36,596 bases of DNA from Mycobacterium sp. shizuoka-1 (GCF_002723835.1 NZ_BEWG01000035.1:9406-46001); one strand, 5' to 3'; counted from the first letter of the stretch, positions 15,479 to 24,042 are shown. Numbers and translations are program-made. The notes: a model not told the origin generated them from the sequence alone.

Positions 15479-16350
15479 CCGCGCGGCCCGCGGAACCTGT
15501 CGCCTGGCCCGCCGGCAAGCGCGCCGCCGCCAGCTTCACCTTCGACGTCGACGCCGAATCGGCGGTGCTGAACCTGAACCCGGCCCACGCCGACCGGATG
15601 TCGGTGATATCGCATCAGGCCTACGGCCCCCTTGTCGGTGTGCCCCGCCTGCTGGCGATGCTGGCGCGCCACGGCGTCACCTCGACATTCTTCGTGCCCG
15701 GCTATACCGCCGTGCGTTATCCGGATGTCGTGCGCGCCATCGTGGACTCCGGTCACGAAGTGGCCCATCACGGTTACCTTCACGAAGTTCTCACCGGCAA
15801 GACGGCCGAGCAGGAGGGCGCGATTCTGGATCGGGGCAGCGAGGTGCTGGCCGAACTCACCGGAGAAGTGCCGGTCGGGTTCCGGGCACCCATGTGGGAG
15901 CTGAACTGGCAGTCCCCCGCGCTGCTGGCCGAACGCGGATTCCTCTACGACACCAGCTTGATGGACGCCGATCACCCGTACGAACTCCGGGTCGGGACCG
16001 ACGGCCGGCTCGTCGAGATCCCGATCCAGTGGGCTCTCGACGACTGGGAGCAGTACTGCTACCTCCCCGACATCTCCGGGACCGGGCTGATCGAAAGCCC
16101 CCGCAAGGCCGCCGAGATCTGGCGCCTCGAGTTCGAAGGGTTGCGGGCGGTGGGTGGGTGCTTTGTGCTGACCAACCATCCGTTCCTGTCCGGTCGGCCA
16201 TCGCGCACCGCCGCGCTCGAAGAGCTCGTCGAACATGTGGCGTCCTGCTCGGATGTCTGGGTGGCGCCGCTGCGCGAGATCGCCTCGCATGTACGGAGTT
16301 TGAACCTGGACCCACGCGCGATTGTGCGGCCGGATCCCGGCGACTTCTAG
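15466..16350 (+). CDS. Polysaccharide deacetylase family (CE4/NodB) protein
   Basis: A 294-aa cytoplasmic NodB-domain protein. Motif 1 is TFDVD (Asp27, Asp29), motif 2 HHGYLH (His102, His106), and motif 3 GFRAPMWEL (Arg140). No signal peptide is present. This cytoplasmic branch (HpPgdA/PuuE-like) includes hydrolases of small amides as well as peptidoglycan deacetylases, so with two SDRs beside it a metabolite role is likelier than wall modification (inference). The ATG has GGAGGA nine bases upstream. The stop lies in a CTAG shared with the opposing TenA gene. Confidence 0.88.
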   Translation: MPSVTARPAEPVAWPAGKRAAASFTFDVDAESAVLNLNPAHADRMSVISHQAYGPLVGVPRLLAMLARHGVTSTFFVPGYTAVRYPDVVRAIVDSGHEVAHHGYLHEVLTGKTAEQEGAILDRGSEVLAELTGEVPVGFRAPMWELNWQSPALLAERGFLYDTSLMDADHPYELRVGTDGRLVEIPIQWALDDWEQYCYLPDISGTGLIESPRKAAEIWRLEFEGLRAVGGCFVLTNHPFLSGRPSRTAALEELVEHVASCSDVWVAPLREIASHVRSLNLDPRAIVRPDPGDF

Positions 16351-16964
16351 ACGGCCTCGTACGCCGCGGCGAAGAACCCCAGTTCCAGGCGCATCGCGCG
16401 CCGGTAGGCATGGTGGACCGCGGCGGAGTCACTGGCCTGCTCGTCGAGAAGCGCCTCCAGCAACCGGGCGATGTTCTCGAAGTCCGGGTCGGCGTAGGTT
16501 CGCACCCACTGCGCGTAGGGACCCGCGGTCGCGGCGTCGAGCGATTGGCCCAGCCAGGCGTACAACCGCATGCAGGGCGTCATCGCCGCGTAGATGACAC
16601 CGACCTCGTGCGTCGCGGCGGTGGCCAGCAGGAACTCGGTGTAGGCCGAGGTCGCCGGCAGCGGTTGCACACCGGCCATGTCGATGCCCCAGGACGCGGC
16701 GTAGGACGCGTGCAGCCCGAGTTCCTCCCGGACCCCGCCGATAAGATCCGCGAGCGCCAGTACCGACCGGGTGTCGGCGCTACGCGCCAGCGCCAAAGCA
16801 TAAGCGCGAGCGAATGATTCGAGAAAGAAGGCATCCTGGGCGAGGTAGGCCGCGAACCGCTCCGTGGGGAGCGTGCCGTCCCCCAGACCACGGACAAAGG
16901 GGTGGGCCAGCACTTCGGCGGCCAGGTCGGCGTTTTCAGACCACAACTGCGCAGACATCGACAT
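16347..16964 (-). CDS. TenA/THI-4 family aminopyrimidine-type hydrolase
   Basis: A 205-aa all-helical TenA protein. It shows FVRGLGDGTLPTERFAAYLAQDAFFLESFARAYALALAR near the N-terminus, the active-site cysteine in MTPCMRLYAWLG, and the C-terminal LELGFFAAAYE with the catalytic Glu. TenA enzymes hydrolyse aminopyrimidine thiamin breakdown products, or in other subgroups different C-N bonds. No thiamin genes are near, so the exact role is open. It begins 11 bases after the TetR stop on the same strand and converges on the deacetylase gene. Confidence 0.88.
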   Translation of the reverse strand: MSMSAQLWSENADLAAEVLAHPFVRGLGDGTLPTERFAAYLAQDAFFLESFARAYALALARSADTRSVLALADLIGGVREELGLHASYAASWGIDMAGVQPLPATSAYTEFLLATAATHEVGVIYAAMTPCMRLYAWLGQSLDAATAGPYAQWVRTYADPDFENIARLLEALLDEQASDSAAVHHAYRRAMRLELGFFAAAYEAV

Positions 16965-16975
16965 GCCCGCCGAGC

Positions 16976-17686
16976 CTAATCGCGATGCGCGCCTGCCAGC
17001 AGCACGCGGGCCACCCACTCCACATGGTTCAGTGATTCGTCGAGCGTGAGCCGCTTTGCCCGCAAACCGGCCAGCGCGGCGCTCAGCGCGGCATTGAGGC
17101 CGAAGGTGACCTGCGGAATGATCTCGGGCGCAAGGCCTGCCAGCAGGCGATTGAACAACTCGACGTTGGTGCGTTCCATCTGATCGATCGACGAGCTCAC
17201 CTCGGGGTCCGTCGACGTCATCATCTGCAGCATCAGCGCGGTCATCTCGGGGTTGCGGTTGAACGCGCGTTGCGCGCGGCGCAGATAGTCCAGCACCGCG
17301 GGCAGCGGGTCGCCGTCGCCGGCACCACCGCCGGCCAGGACCCGGCGGGTCAGCCGCTTCTGCCAGTCCTCGAGCGCGGCGGCCAACAGATTCTCTTTCG
17401 AGCTGAAGTAGCGGTACAGGGTGGCCAGCGCGACACCCGAGCGATGCGCCACATCGCGCATCTGCACGGCGTCCGCGCCGACGTCGGCGATCAGCGAGAT
17501 CGTCTCCTCGATGATCTTGGCGCGGCGGGCCAACTGGCCGCTGGTCATGCCCGACAGCGGGGCGACGCGGCCGGCCGGCGACACCAAATCGGGTGCGGGC
17601 GTGTTGACGGTGCCACCTCCGGTTCGGTTTCCAGCGGCCAGAATGGGAAGAACGCGCTTCTGCGATCCTACGCCACGGTGATGCAT
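16976..17686 (-). CDS. TetR-family repressor, KstR-like
   Basis: A 236-aa TetR regulator. The HTH is DAVQMRDVAHRSGVALATLYRYFSSKENLLAAALEDW, with a ligand-binding helical domain behind it. The wording (AVQMR-VA-R, TLYRYFSSK, QRAFNRNPEMTALMLQMM) resembles KstR, the cholesterol/fatty-acid catabolism repressor. The ATG at 17686 has TGTAAT nine bases upstream, which suggests a leaderless message; the frame allows a shorter start at Met47. It diverges from the amidohydrolase/acyl-CoA dehydrogenase operon, which is its likely target. TenA is probably co-transcribed. Confidence 0.88.
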   Translation of the reverse strand: MHHRGVGSQKRVLPILAAGNRTGGGTVNTPAPDLVSPAGRVAPLSGMTSGQLARRAKIIEETISLIADVGADAVQMRDVAHRSGVALATLYRYFSSKENLLAAALEDWQKRLTRRVLAGGGAGDGDPLPAVLDYLRRAQRAFNRNPEMTALMLQMMTSTDPEVSSSIDQMERTNVELFNRLLAGLAPEIIPQVTFGLNAALSAALAGLRAKRLTLDESLNHVEWVARVLLAGAHRD

Positions 17687-17723
17687 CGTACACCCATTAC
17701 AGCAGCTAGAAGGCCCAGCTATC

Positions 17724-17753
17724 TTGACAGCAAGTAGAACCGTGTTTCACTAT
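17724..17753 (+). promoter_or_regulatory. Promoter of the amidohydrolase operon
   Basis: A consensus -35 TTGACA at 17724-17729 and a weak -10 CACTAT at 17748-17753, spaced 18 bases apart. The palindrome at 17733-17751 lies between and over them, so repressor binding would block polymerase. The RBS GGGAGGA lies before the ATG at 17800. Confidence 0.55.
17733..17751. promoter_or_regulatory. Candidate TetR operator
   Basis: AGTAGAACCGTGTTTCACT reads as AGTnnAAC-N3-GTTnnACT, with six pairs matched on each side. It resembles the KstR box TnnAACnnGTTnnA, but with three central bases instead of two. It sits between the divergent TetR gene and the operon. Confidence 0.65.
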
Positions 17754-17799
17754 TGAGCGAATGACGGCGCCCGTCGCTGTCTCTTGATGGGAGGACCCG

Positions 17800-18669
17800 A
17801 TGGCCGGACCGGTCGGTCTGCCGGTAATCGACACGATGATCGGATTCCCGCATGAGGGGACCGCTCAGTACGACTTCATTCGCAAGCAGACCAAGGATCG
17901 CCAGTCCAAAGAGGACTTCGATTTCCCGGTCGAGTACATGTTCAAGGACGTGCCCAAAGGCCTGCCCACCGACGACCCGGTGTCCCTGCTGCTGCAGCAG
18001 ATGGACCGGTTCGGCATCGAGAAATCGATGATCGGTGTGAGCGAGGGCTCAGCCGCAGAGCTGGCGCTCAAGATGTTCCCCGATCGGTTCATCGCCTCGG
18101 GCAATGTCAACGACCCGAACGACGTCATGGGCACCGTCACCAACATCCGCCGGGAATACGAGACGTACGGCATCCGCGCTGTGTCGTGTTTCCCGTCGGG
18201 CACCTTTCCCCAGGTGCCGATCGACGACCCGAAGATGTACCCGGTCTACGCGACCTGCGTCGAACTGGGCCTCCCGATCTTCTGCTGTGCCGGTGTCCCC
18301 GGACCTCGCATTCCGATGGCACCGCAGGAAGTTTCGCGCATCGACATCGTGATGTTCGATTTTCCCGACCTGGTCTTCGTCACCCGTCACGGGTGCGAAC
18401 CCTGGCAAGACCTCGCGGTGAAGCTGATGCTCAAGTGGCCCAACCTGTACTACTCGACGTCGGCGTTCGCACCGAAGTACTACCCCAAGGAAATCATCGA
18501 CTACGCGAACACCCGCGGCGCCGACAAGATCATCTACGCCGGCTACTTCCCGATGGGCCTGTCGCTGGAACGCATCTTCAGCGATCTGCCCACGGTGCCG
18601 TTCAAGGACGAGGTGTGGCCGAAGTTTCTGTACGGCAATGCCGCTCGGATTCTAGGACTGGAGAACTGA
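17800..18669 (+). CDS. Amidohydrolase-2 family protein, metal ligands degenerate
   Basis: A 289-aa TIM-barrel protein of the amidohydrolase_2/ACMSD-like type. The fold is recognisable from GIRAVSCFPSGTFPQVPIDDPKMYPVYATCVELGLPIFCCAGVPGPR and VFVTRHGCEPWQDLAVKLMLKWPNLYYSTSAFAPKYYP, with the end YAGYFPMGLSLERIFSDLP and KFLYGNAARIL. The usual first-strand HxH is replaced by IDTMIGF, the second His by FCCAG, and the late Asp by YAGYFP; only the HGCEPW histidine is left. It may act as a non-metal enzyme, a partner of the second amidohydrolase or a binding protein. It is the first gene of the TetR-controlled operon. Confidence 0.85.
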   Translation: MAGPVGLPVIDTMIGFPHEGTAQYDFIRKQTKDRQSKEDFDFPVEYMFKDVPKGLPTDDPVSLLLQQMDRFGIEKSMIGVSEGSAAELALKMFPDRFIASGNVNDPNDVMGTVTNIRREYETYGIRAVSCFPSGTFPQVPIDDPKMYPVYATCVELGLPIFCCAGVPGPRIPMAPQEVSRIDIVMFDFPDLVFVTRHGCEPWQDLAVKLMLKWPNLYYSTSAFAPKYYPKEIIDYANTRGADKIIYAGYFPMGLSLERIFSDLPTVPFKDEVWPKFLYGNAARILGLEN

Positions 18670-18675
18670 CATCCA

Positions 18676-20883
18676 ATGGCGTTAGCAATCACCACCGAGC
18701 AGGAGCAACTGGCGCAAGCCGTCACCCAGTTCGCGGCCCGGCACGCCCCGATCGACAAGACCCGGGCCGCCCTCGACTCGATCGCAGCAGGTGAATTGCC
18801 GACGTGGTGGGAGGAATTCACCGCCAACGGCTTCCACGCAGTGCACCTTCCCGAAGAGGCAGGCGGCCAGGGCGGGACGCTGGCGGATACCGCCTGCGTC
18901 ATCGAGGCCGCTGCGGCGGCGTTGCTGCCCGGCCCGCTGCTGAGCACCGTGATGGCCAGTGCTGTGGCAGCTCTTGCCGATGACTCGGCGGCGGCGTTGG
19001 TGGCAGACCTCGCCGGCGGGGCGACGGCGGTGGTCGTCTTGCCAGAGGATTCGAGCGTGCGCGCGGTGTCCGGCGGTGCGGGGTGGCGACTGACCGGTTC
19101 CATCACCAGCACGCTGGGACTGCTTGCTGCACAACACATCCTGCTCGCAGCTCAGGCCGAGGACGGCGCCGAGCGGTGGTTTGTGCTGGACGCGAGCCCA
19201 GACCTCGCCGTCCAGCAGCAGCGCGGCACCGACTTGAGCACCGACGTCGGCACCCTCACCCTCGACAATCACCCGGTGGACACCCAGATCACCGGGATCG
19301 ACACCGAACGGGCTCGCTGCGTCGTCGCCGCACTGACGGCGTGCGCGTCGGCCGGCACCATCCGCAAGGGCGTCGAGACCGCGGTGAACTACATCCGCAC
19401 CCGCGAGCAGTTCGGTAAGCCGGTCGGCTCGTTCCAGGCGCTGCAACACAAGGCTGCCGTGCTGCTGGTCAATTCGGAGCTCGCATCGGCGTCGGCCTGG
19501 GATGCGGTCCGGGCGATCGACGAGAGCCTCGAACAACACCGACTGGCCGCCGCGTCGGCCGCGCTGATGGCGGTCTGCGCCGGCCCGGACCTGATGCTCG
19601 ACGCGCTGCTGATGTTCGGAGCCATCGGCTACACCTGGGAACACGACACCCACCTGTACTGGCGGCGGGCCACCAGCCTGGCGGCGTCGGTGGGGTCGAC
19701 TCCCCGCTGGGCCCGAGCGGCGGGGGAACTTGCTCGAACGCTGAAACGCTCGACGGCAGTCAATCTCGGTGACGTCGAGTCGGAGTTCCGGGCCAGGATC
19801 GCCGCCACACTCGATCAGGCGTCAGCGCTGCAGAACGAGACGCCGACCGATGATGTCCGGGCGCCGGGTCTGGCCTACGGTTCGCAGCGCGACCTTCTGG
19901 CCGAGGCTGGTCTGGTGGCCCCGCACCTGCCCGCCCCGTGGGGCATCGCCGCATCGCCCGTGCAACAGGTGATCATCACCGAGGAGTTCGACAAGCGCGG
20001 GATGGTCCGGCCGTCGCTCAGTATCGCGGAATGGATCCTGCCTTCGATCCTCAGCAGCGGAACCGATGGACAGCGTGAGCGATTCGCCTGGGACATGCTG
20101 CGCGGAACCAAACGATGGTGCCAGTTGTTCAGCGAGCCCGGTGCCGGCTCGGACCTCGCCTCGCTGGTCACCCGCGCCCAGAAGGTCGAGGGCGGTTGGC
20201 TGGTCAACGGCCACAAGATCTGGACCTCGTCGGCACACGTCGCGCAGTTCGGTGCCATGCTGGCCCGCACCGACCCCGATGCGCCGAAACACCGGGGCAT
20301 CAGTTACTTCTTGGTCGACATGTCCTCTCCGGGCATCGAGATCAGCCCGATCAAGCAGGCCAGCGGTGAATCCCATTTCAACGAAGTGTTTCTCACCGAC
20401 GTGTTCATTCCCGACGACATGCTGGTCGGTGAGCCCGGGCACGGCTGGGACCTGGCGGTGGCGACCATGGCCGTCGAACGTACGGCGATCAGCAACTATG
20501 TCACCATCGATCGCTCGCAAGCGCTTCGGCGGATGGCCGATGCCGACGGCCCCGATCACGACACGATCCTGCAGGCGCTCGGCGGAATCGAAGCACACAC
20601 CACCGCGATCAAGGCGATGGTCCTGCGCGAAACTCTGCGGTTGGTGCAGGGCCAGGGTCCCGGTCCAACCTCCAGTATCGCCAAGTACGCGATGGTGCTG
20701 CTGCTGCGCCGGGCCGCTACTGCGAACCTCGGGCTCACCGGACGTCTTGCGATGCTGGAGGATTCAGATCCTGCGGTCATCAAGCCCTACTTCGACATGC
20801 CGTCGGAGCTCATCGGCGGCGGCACGGCAGAGATCCAGCTCACCATCATCGCCTCGATGATCCTGGGCCTGCCACGGAAATAG
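18676..20883 (+). CDS. Fused two-domain acyl-CoA dehydrogenase, FadE34-like
   Basis: A 735-aa protein made of two acyl-CoA dehydrogenase units. The N-terminal half (to about residue 360) is degenerate, with TREQFGKPVGSFQALQHKAA near its end. The C-terminal half (about 400-735) keeps the FAD/substrate motifs WCQLFSEPGAGSDLASL, VNGHKIWTSSAHVAQFGAMLART and FNEVFLTDVFIPDDMLVGEPGHGWDLA, then GGGTAEIQLTIIASMILGLPRK. Such fusions (FadE34 type) act in steroid or branched side-chain beta-oxidation in mycobacteria. It lies six bases after the first amidohydrolase. Substrate assignment is inference. Confidence 0.9.
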   Translation: MALAITTEQEQLAQAVTQFAARHAPIDKTRAALDSIAAGELPTWWEEFTANGFHAVHLPEEAGGQGGTLADTACVIEAAAAALLPGPLLSTVMASAVAALADDSAAALVADLAGGATAVVVLPEDSSVRAVSGGAGWRLTGSITSTLGLLAAQHILLAAQAEDGAERWFVLDASPDLAVQQQRGTDLSTDVGTLTLDNHPVDTQITGIDTERARCVVAALTACASAGTIRKGVETAVNYIRTREQFGKPVGSFQALQHKAAVLLVNSELASASAWDAVRAIDESLEQHRLAAASAALMAVCAGPDLMLDALLMFGAIGYTWEHDTHLYWRRATSLAASVGSTPRWARAAGELARTLKRSTAVNLGDVESEFRARIAATLDQASALQNETPTDDVRAPGLAYGSQRDLLAEAGLVAPHLPAPWGIAASPVQQVIITEEFDKRGMVRPSLSIAEWILPSILSSGTDGQRERFAWDMLRGTKRWCQLFSEPGAGSDLASLVTRAQKVEGGWLVNGHKIWTSSAHVAQFGAMLARTDPDAPKHRGISYFLVDMSSPGIEISPIKQASGESHFNEVFLTDVFIPDDMLVGEPGHGWDLAVATMAVERTAISNYVTIDRSQALRRMADADGPDHDTILQALGGIEAHTTAIKAMVLRETLRLVQGQGPGPTSSIAKYAMVLLLRRAATANLGLTGRLAMLEDSDPAVIKPYFDMPSELIGGGTAEIQLTIIASMILGLPRK

Positions 20884-20902
20884 CCGGAAAGGACACCGCC
20901 CC

Positions 20903-22096
20903 ATGACCACTGCGCTTCCGTTCAAGTTCTTCGACTGCGACAACCACTATTACGAAGCGCAGGACGCGTTCACCCGCTACATCGACCCGAAGCTGAAGAA
21001 GCGCGCCATTCAGTGGGCACAGCTCGACGGTCGGCAACGACTGATGGTCGGCGGCAGGGTCAACCGGTTCATCCCTAATCCGACGTTCGACCCGGTGGGT
21101 AAACCCGGCGCCCTCGACGAGTACTTCCGTGGCCGCAATCCGCACGGCGCGGACCTCAATTCGCTGTTCGGCGAGCTCGAGCCGATCCGTCCGGAGTATC
21201 GGGACCGGGACGCCCGGCTGGCGGCGATGGACGCCCAGGGCATGCAGGGCTGCATCATGCTGCCCACCCTCGGCGTGGGCATGGAGCAGGCGTTGCTGCC
21301 GGATTTCGACGCCACCGTCGCGACGTTCAAGGCGTTCAACCGCTGGCTGGACGAAGACTGGGGGTTCGCCTACCAGGAGCGGATTTTCACCGCGCCGTAC
21401 ATCACGATGTGCCAGCCGGCCAACGCGGTGCGCGAACTCGAATGGGCTCTGGAACGCGACGCCCGCTTCATCGTCATGATTCCCGGCCCGATCACCACCG
21501 AGGTCGGCATGCGCCCGCCCGGTGATCCGATGTTCGACGAGTTCTGGCAATTGGCGAACGATTCCGGCATCACGGTGTGCTACCACTCCGGTGAGACCTA
21601 CTACTCGAAGTTCATGCCGGCGTGGGGCGAGTCGGATTACATGATGTCGTTCAACGCATTGCTGGGCTTCCGGAGTCTGTTCAGCGGGGACGCGATCCAG
21701 GACACCTTCGCCAACCACCTGCACAACGGCTTGTTCCTGCGGTTCCCGAATCTGCGGATGGCGTGTATCGAGAGTGGTTCGACGTGGGTGTTCCATCTGT
21801 TCGAGAAGCTGACCAAGTCGTGGGGTCAGATCCCGTTCATCTACCGGGAGGACCCCCGCGAGACCTTCAAGCGCCACGTGTGGGTGTCGCCGTTCTACGA
21901 AGACGAGCTGGCCAGCCTGCTGAAGCTGATGGGAGACGAGCACATCCTCATGGGCTCGGACTATCCCCACGTCGAAGGTCTGGCCGAACCCGCTTCCTAC
22001 ATCAAAGATCTGGAGAACTTCGACTACACACCAGAGCAGTGCCGCAAGGTCATGCGGGACAACGGGATCGAGCTGTCGATTCGCCGGCCGGTGTAG
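20903..22096 (+). CDS. Metal-dependent amidohydrolase-2 family protein
   Basis: A 397-aa TIM-barrel hydrolase/decarboxylase. Unlike the first operon gene it keeps the metal-site motifs: FFDCDNHYYE at residues 9-18 (Asp13, His15, Glu18), VCYHSGE (middle strand His), and the late LMGSDYPHVEG (Asp). The family includes ACMSD-type decarboxylases and amide or lactone hydrolases. The length and the RYIDPKLKKRAIQW and GRNPHGADLNSLFGE segments are typical of the mycobacterial subgroup. GGAAAGGA stands upstream of the ATG. It probably acts after or before the acyl-CoA dehydrogenase in one pathway. Confidence 0.92.
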   Translation: MTTALPFKFFDCDNHYYEAQDAFTRYIDPKLKKRAIQWAQLDGRQRLMVGGRVNRFIPNPTFDPVGKPGALDEYFRGRNPHGADLNSLFGELEPIRPEYRDRDARLAAMDAQGMQGCIMLPTLGVGMEQALLPDFDATVATFKAFNRWLDEDWGFAYQERIFTAPYITMCQPANAVRELEWALERDARFIVMIPGPITTEVGMRPPGDPMFDEFWQLANDSGITVCYHSGETYYSKFMPAWGESDYMMSFNALLGFRSLFSGDAIQDTFANHLHNGLFLRFPNLRMACIESGSTWVFHLFEKLTKSWGQIPFIYREDPRETFKRHVWVSPFYEDELASLLKLMGDEHILMGSDYPHVEGLAEPASYIKDLENFDYTPEQCRKVMRDNGIELSIRRPV

Positions 22097-22105
22097 ACCC
22101 GCTTC

Positions 22106-22390
22106 GTGAAGGTCGCCAAGGCCGGTCTGGTCGCCATGCTGCTCGAGGCCGGTGAGGAGAACGCCGCCGTGCTACTCGCCCGCTCGACGCTGCCGGACGA
22201 ACTGGACACCGACACCGATCTCGACGTGCTGCTGACGTTCGGGCTGGACCGCGAGCAGGTGGACGAGGTGGCCCGCATGACCGTCGGGGCGATCGTGCCT
22301 GAGGATGTGAACACCCGGCGCCGGCGCGACGAGATGGACAAGACCATCTCGCGGCGGTGGGCGCAGCTGGTGGACCGCTGGCTGACCTGA
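22106..22390 (+). CDS. Conserved hypothetical 94-aa protein
   Basis: A small acidic helical protein starting at the GTG 9 bases after the amidohydrolase stop, so it is the last gene of that operon. Visible features are KAGLVAMLLEAGEENAAVLLARSTLP, DTDTDLDVLLTFGLDREQVDEVARMTVGAIVPEDV and a basic end NTRRRRDEMDKTISRRWAQLVDRWLT. There is no signal peptide or membrane segment. The family is not recognised; a regulatory or chaperone-like role is only a guess from its position. Confidence 0.7.
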   Translation: MKVAKAGLVAMLLEAGEENAAVLLARSTLPDELDTDTDLDVLLTFGLDREQVDEVARMTVGAIVPEDVNTRRRRDEMDKTISRRWAQLVDRWLT

Positions 22391-22415
22391 GTCCTGGGCC
22401 TCCAGTGTGGGGGTT

Positions 22416-22445
22416 GTGCACGAATTTCGGAGATAATCCGTGCAC
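22416..22445. promoter_or_regulatory. 30-bp inverted repeat between operon and cutinase
   Basis: Arms GTGCACGAAT and ATCCGTGCAC pair at nine of ten positions around a 10-base spacer. It starts 26 bases after the 94-aa gene stop and lies 160 bases before the cutinase. It could be a hairpin terminator without a T tract, or an operator for the cutinase. Confidence 0.45.
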
Positions 22446-22604
22446 AGGGCCCACAGTCGGCGGACCCTGAGCTCGGCGATACCTGCTAGCCGGTAGGCCG
22501 GTTGGCGGACAGCGGTCGCCCATCCTGGGTGCCAGCGTCGATGTGCCGACCGCCCCGGTCGCGGGACTCTTGTTCCCGACAGCGACTCATCGGGAGGAAC
22601 GATC

Positions 22605-23315
22605 ATGAAGCTCAGCATGTTGGCCGCCGCAGGGATATCCGTCGCCGGGTTGCTGGGCCCGCAGGCGACTCCGATTGCCGCCGCGGATAATTCGTGCCCG
22701 GACGTGGAGGTCGTGTTCGCCAGGGGAACCTTCGAGGCGCCCGGGGTCGGCGCCACCGGGCAGGCCTTTGTCGACGCCTTGACCACCCGGTTGAACGGCA
22801 AGGAGACCGTCGGTGTCTACCCGGTCAACTACCCGGCGTCACTGGACTTCCAGCAGGCGGCTCAGGGGGTCGCCGACGCCAGCAACGAGATCGAATCCCT
22901 TTCGGCGAGTTGCCCGAACACCAGCATCGTGCTGGGCGGCTATTCGCAGGGCGCCGCGGTGGCCGGCTACACCACCACCGAGACCGTCCCGGCGGGCTTC
23001 GTGCTGCCCACCGGTGTCAGCGGGCCGATGCCGCCTGCCGTCGCCACCCATGTCGCGGCGGTCGTGTTGTTCGGGACGCCGGCAGACTGGGTCGTCGGCC
23101 TGGCCGATCATGCCGCCCCGCCGATCACCATCGGTCAGCTGTACGAGCCCAAGACCCTCGAGCTGTGCGCGCCGGGTGACCCGGTGTGCGCCCCCGGCGG
23201 TTTGGACCGCTCTGCCCACAGTGCCTACAAGAGCAACGGGATGACCGATCAGGCGGCCGAGTTCGTGGTCAATGCCCTGGCCAACGCGCCGGGACCACGG
23301 CAGCAGACGGTCTGA
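22605..23315 (+). CDS. Secreted cutinase-family esterase
   Basis: A 236-aa secreted cutinase. A signal peptide covers residues 1-27 (MKLSMLAAAGISVAGLLGPQATPIAAA). Family motifs are CPDVEVVFARGTFEAPGVG, the nucleophile elbow GGYSQGAAVAGY, and the disulfide/Asp motif CAPGDPVC with the catalytic His in SAHSAY. These enzymes cleave lipid esters and polyesters outside the cell. GGGAGGA is a good RBS. It is a second cutinase in the window, clearly different from the one at 11216-12037 and closer to classical Cut1/Culp-type proteins. Confidence 0.95.
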   Translation: MKLSMLAAAGISVAGLLGPQATPIAAADNSCPDVEVVFARGTFEAPGVGATGQAFVDALTTRLNGKETVGVYPVNYPASLDFQQAAQGVADASNEIESLSASCPNTSIVLGGYSQGAAVAGYTTTETVPAGFVLPTGVSGPMPPAVATHVAAVVLFGTPADWVVGLADHAAPPITIGQLYEPKTLELCAPGDPVCAPGGLDRSAHSAYKSNGMTDQAAEFVVNALANAPGPRQQTV

Positions 23316-23388
23316 TCGCGGCAGTCGGGATGCAATTCGGGGGCGCGGACGCTTTTCCCTGAGGGACGCCGACGAAGGCAGGGCAGCG

Positions 23389-24042
23389 ATGTACGACCTC
23401 GAGAAGACGATCACCGACCGCCGGTCCATCCGGTTGTTCCTGCGGGACAGGCCCGTGCCCCAGGAGCTGGTCATGGAGTCGCTGGAACTGGCGATCCGCG
23501 CGCCGTCCAACTCCAACGTGCAGCCGTGGCACGTGGTGTTCGCCTCCGGTCCGGCCCGCGACCGGTTGGCCGAGGCACTGCTCGAACAGGCCGACATCGC
23601 GGCGCCGAACGTTCCGGAGTTGCCCGCGGCGTTCGCCCATCTACGCCGCGAGCTCGGTGCGCTGGTCTACGGCTCGATGGGGATCTCCCGCCACGACGCC
23701 GAGGCCAGACGTCTTGCGGTGCTACGCAACTGGGAGTTCTTCCGCGCCCCGCTGGCCGGCATCGTCTGTATGCACCGCGACCTCGGTTACGTCGACGCGG
23801 TCGGGGTGGGTATGTTCCTGCAGACCTTCCTGCTCGGGCTCACCGCGCGCGGACTCGGCAGCTGCGTGCAGGTGTCGGTGGCCGGGTATCCCGATGTGCT
23901 GCGCGAGCACCTGGGCATCGGGGACGACATGCGCATCCTGTGCGGCGTGTCGATCGGCTACCCCGATCCGGAGTTCGCCGCCAATCAGCTTGCGGTGCCT
24001 CGTAATCCACTCGATGCCAACGTCGTCTTCCTGGACAGCTGA
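23389..24042 (+). CDS. Nitroreductase-family flavoprotein
   Basis: A 217-aa FMN oxidoreductase. It begins with TITDRRSIRLFLRDRPVPQELVMESLELAIRAPSNSNVQPWHVVFASG, the FMN-binding arginine/serine and Pro-Ser-x-x-N-x-Q-W motif, and ends with RGLGSCVQVSVAGYPDVLREHLGIGDDMRILCGVSIGYPDPE. It reduces quinones or nitro compounds with NAD(P)H; the natural substrate is unknown. The ATG at 23389 is preceded by AGGG at fair distance; the frame is open further back. Its TGA abuts the opposing stop in a TGATCA. Confidence 0.92.
   Translation: MYDLEKTITDRRSIRLFLRDRPVPQELVMESLELAIRAPSNSNVQPWHVVFASGPARDRLAEALLEQADIAAPNVPELPAAFAHLRRELGALVYGSMGISRHDAEARRLAVLRNWEFFRAPLAGIVCMHRDLGYVDAVGVGMFLQTFLLGLTARGLGSCVQVSVAGYPDVLREHLGIGDDMRILCGVSIGYPDPEFAANQLAVPRNPLDANVVFLDS

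Noticed and set aside
17733..17751. A canonical KstR box (TnnAACnnGTTnnA)
   Set aside because: The half-sites fit but the centre has three bases, not two, so I report it as a related but different site.
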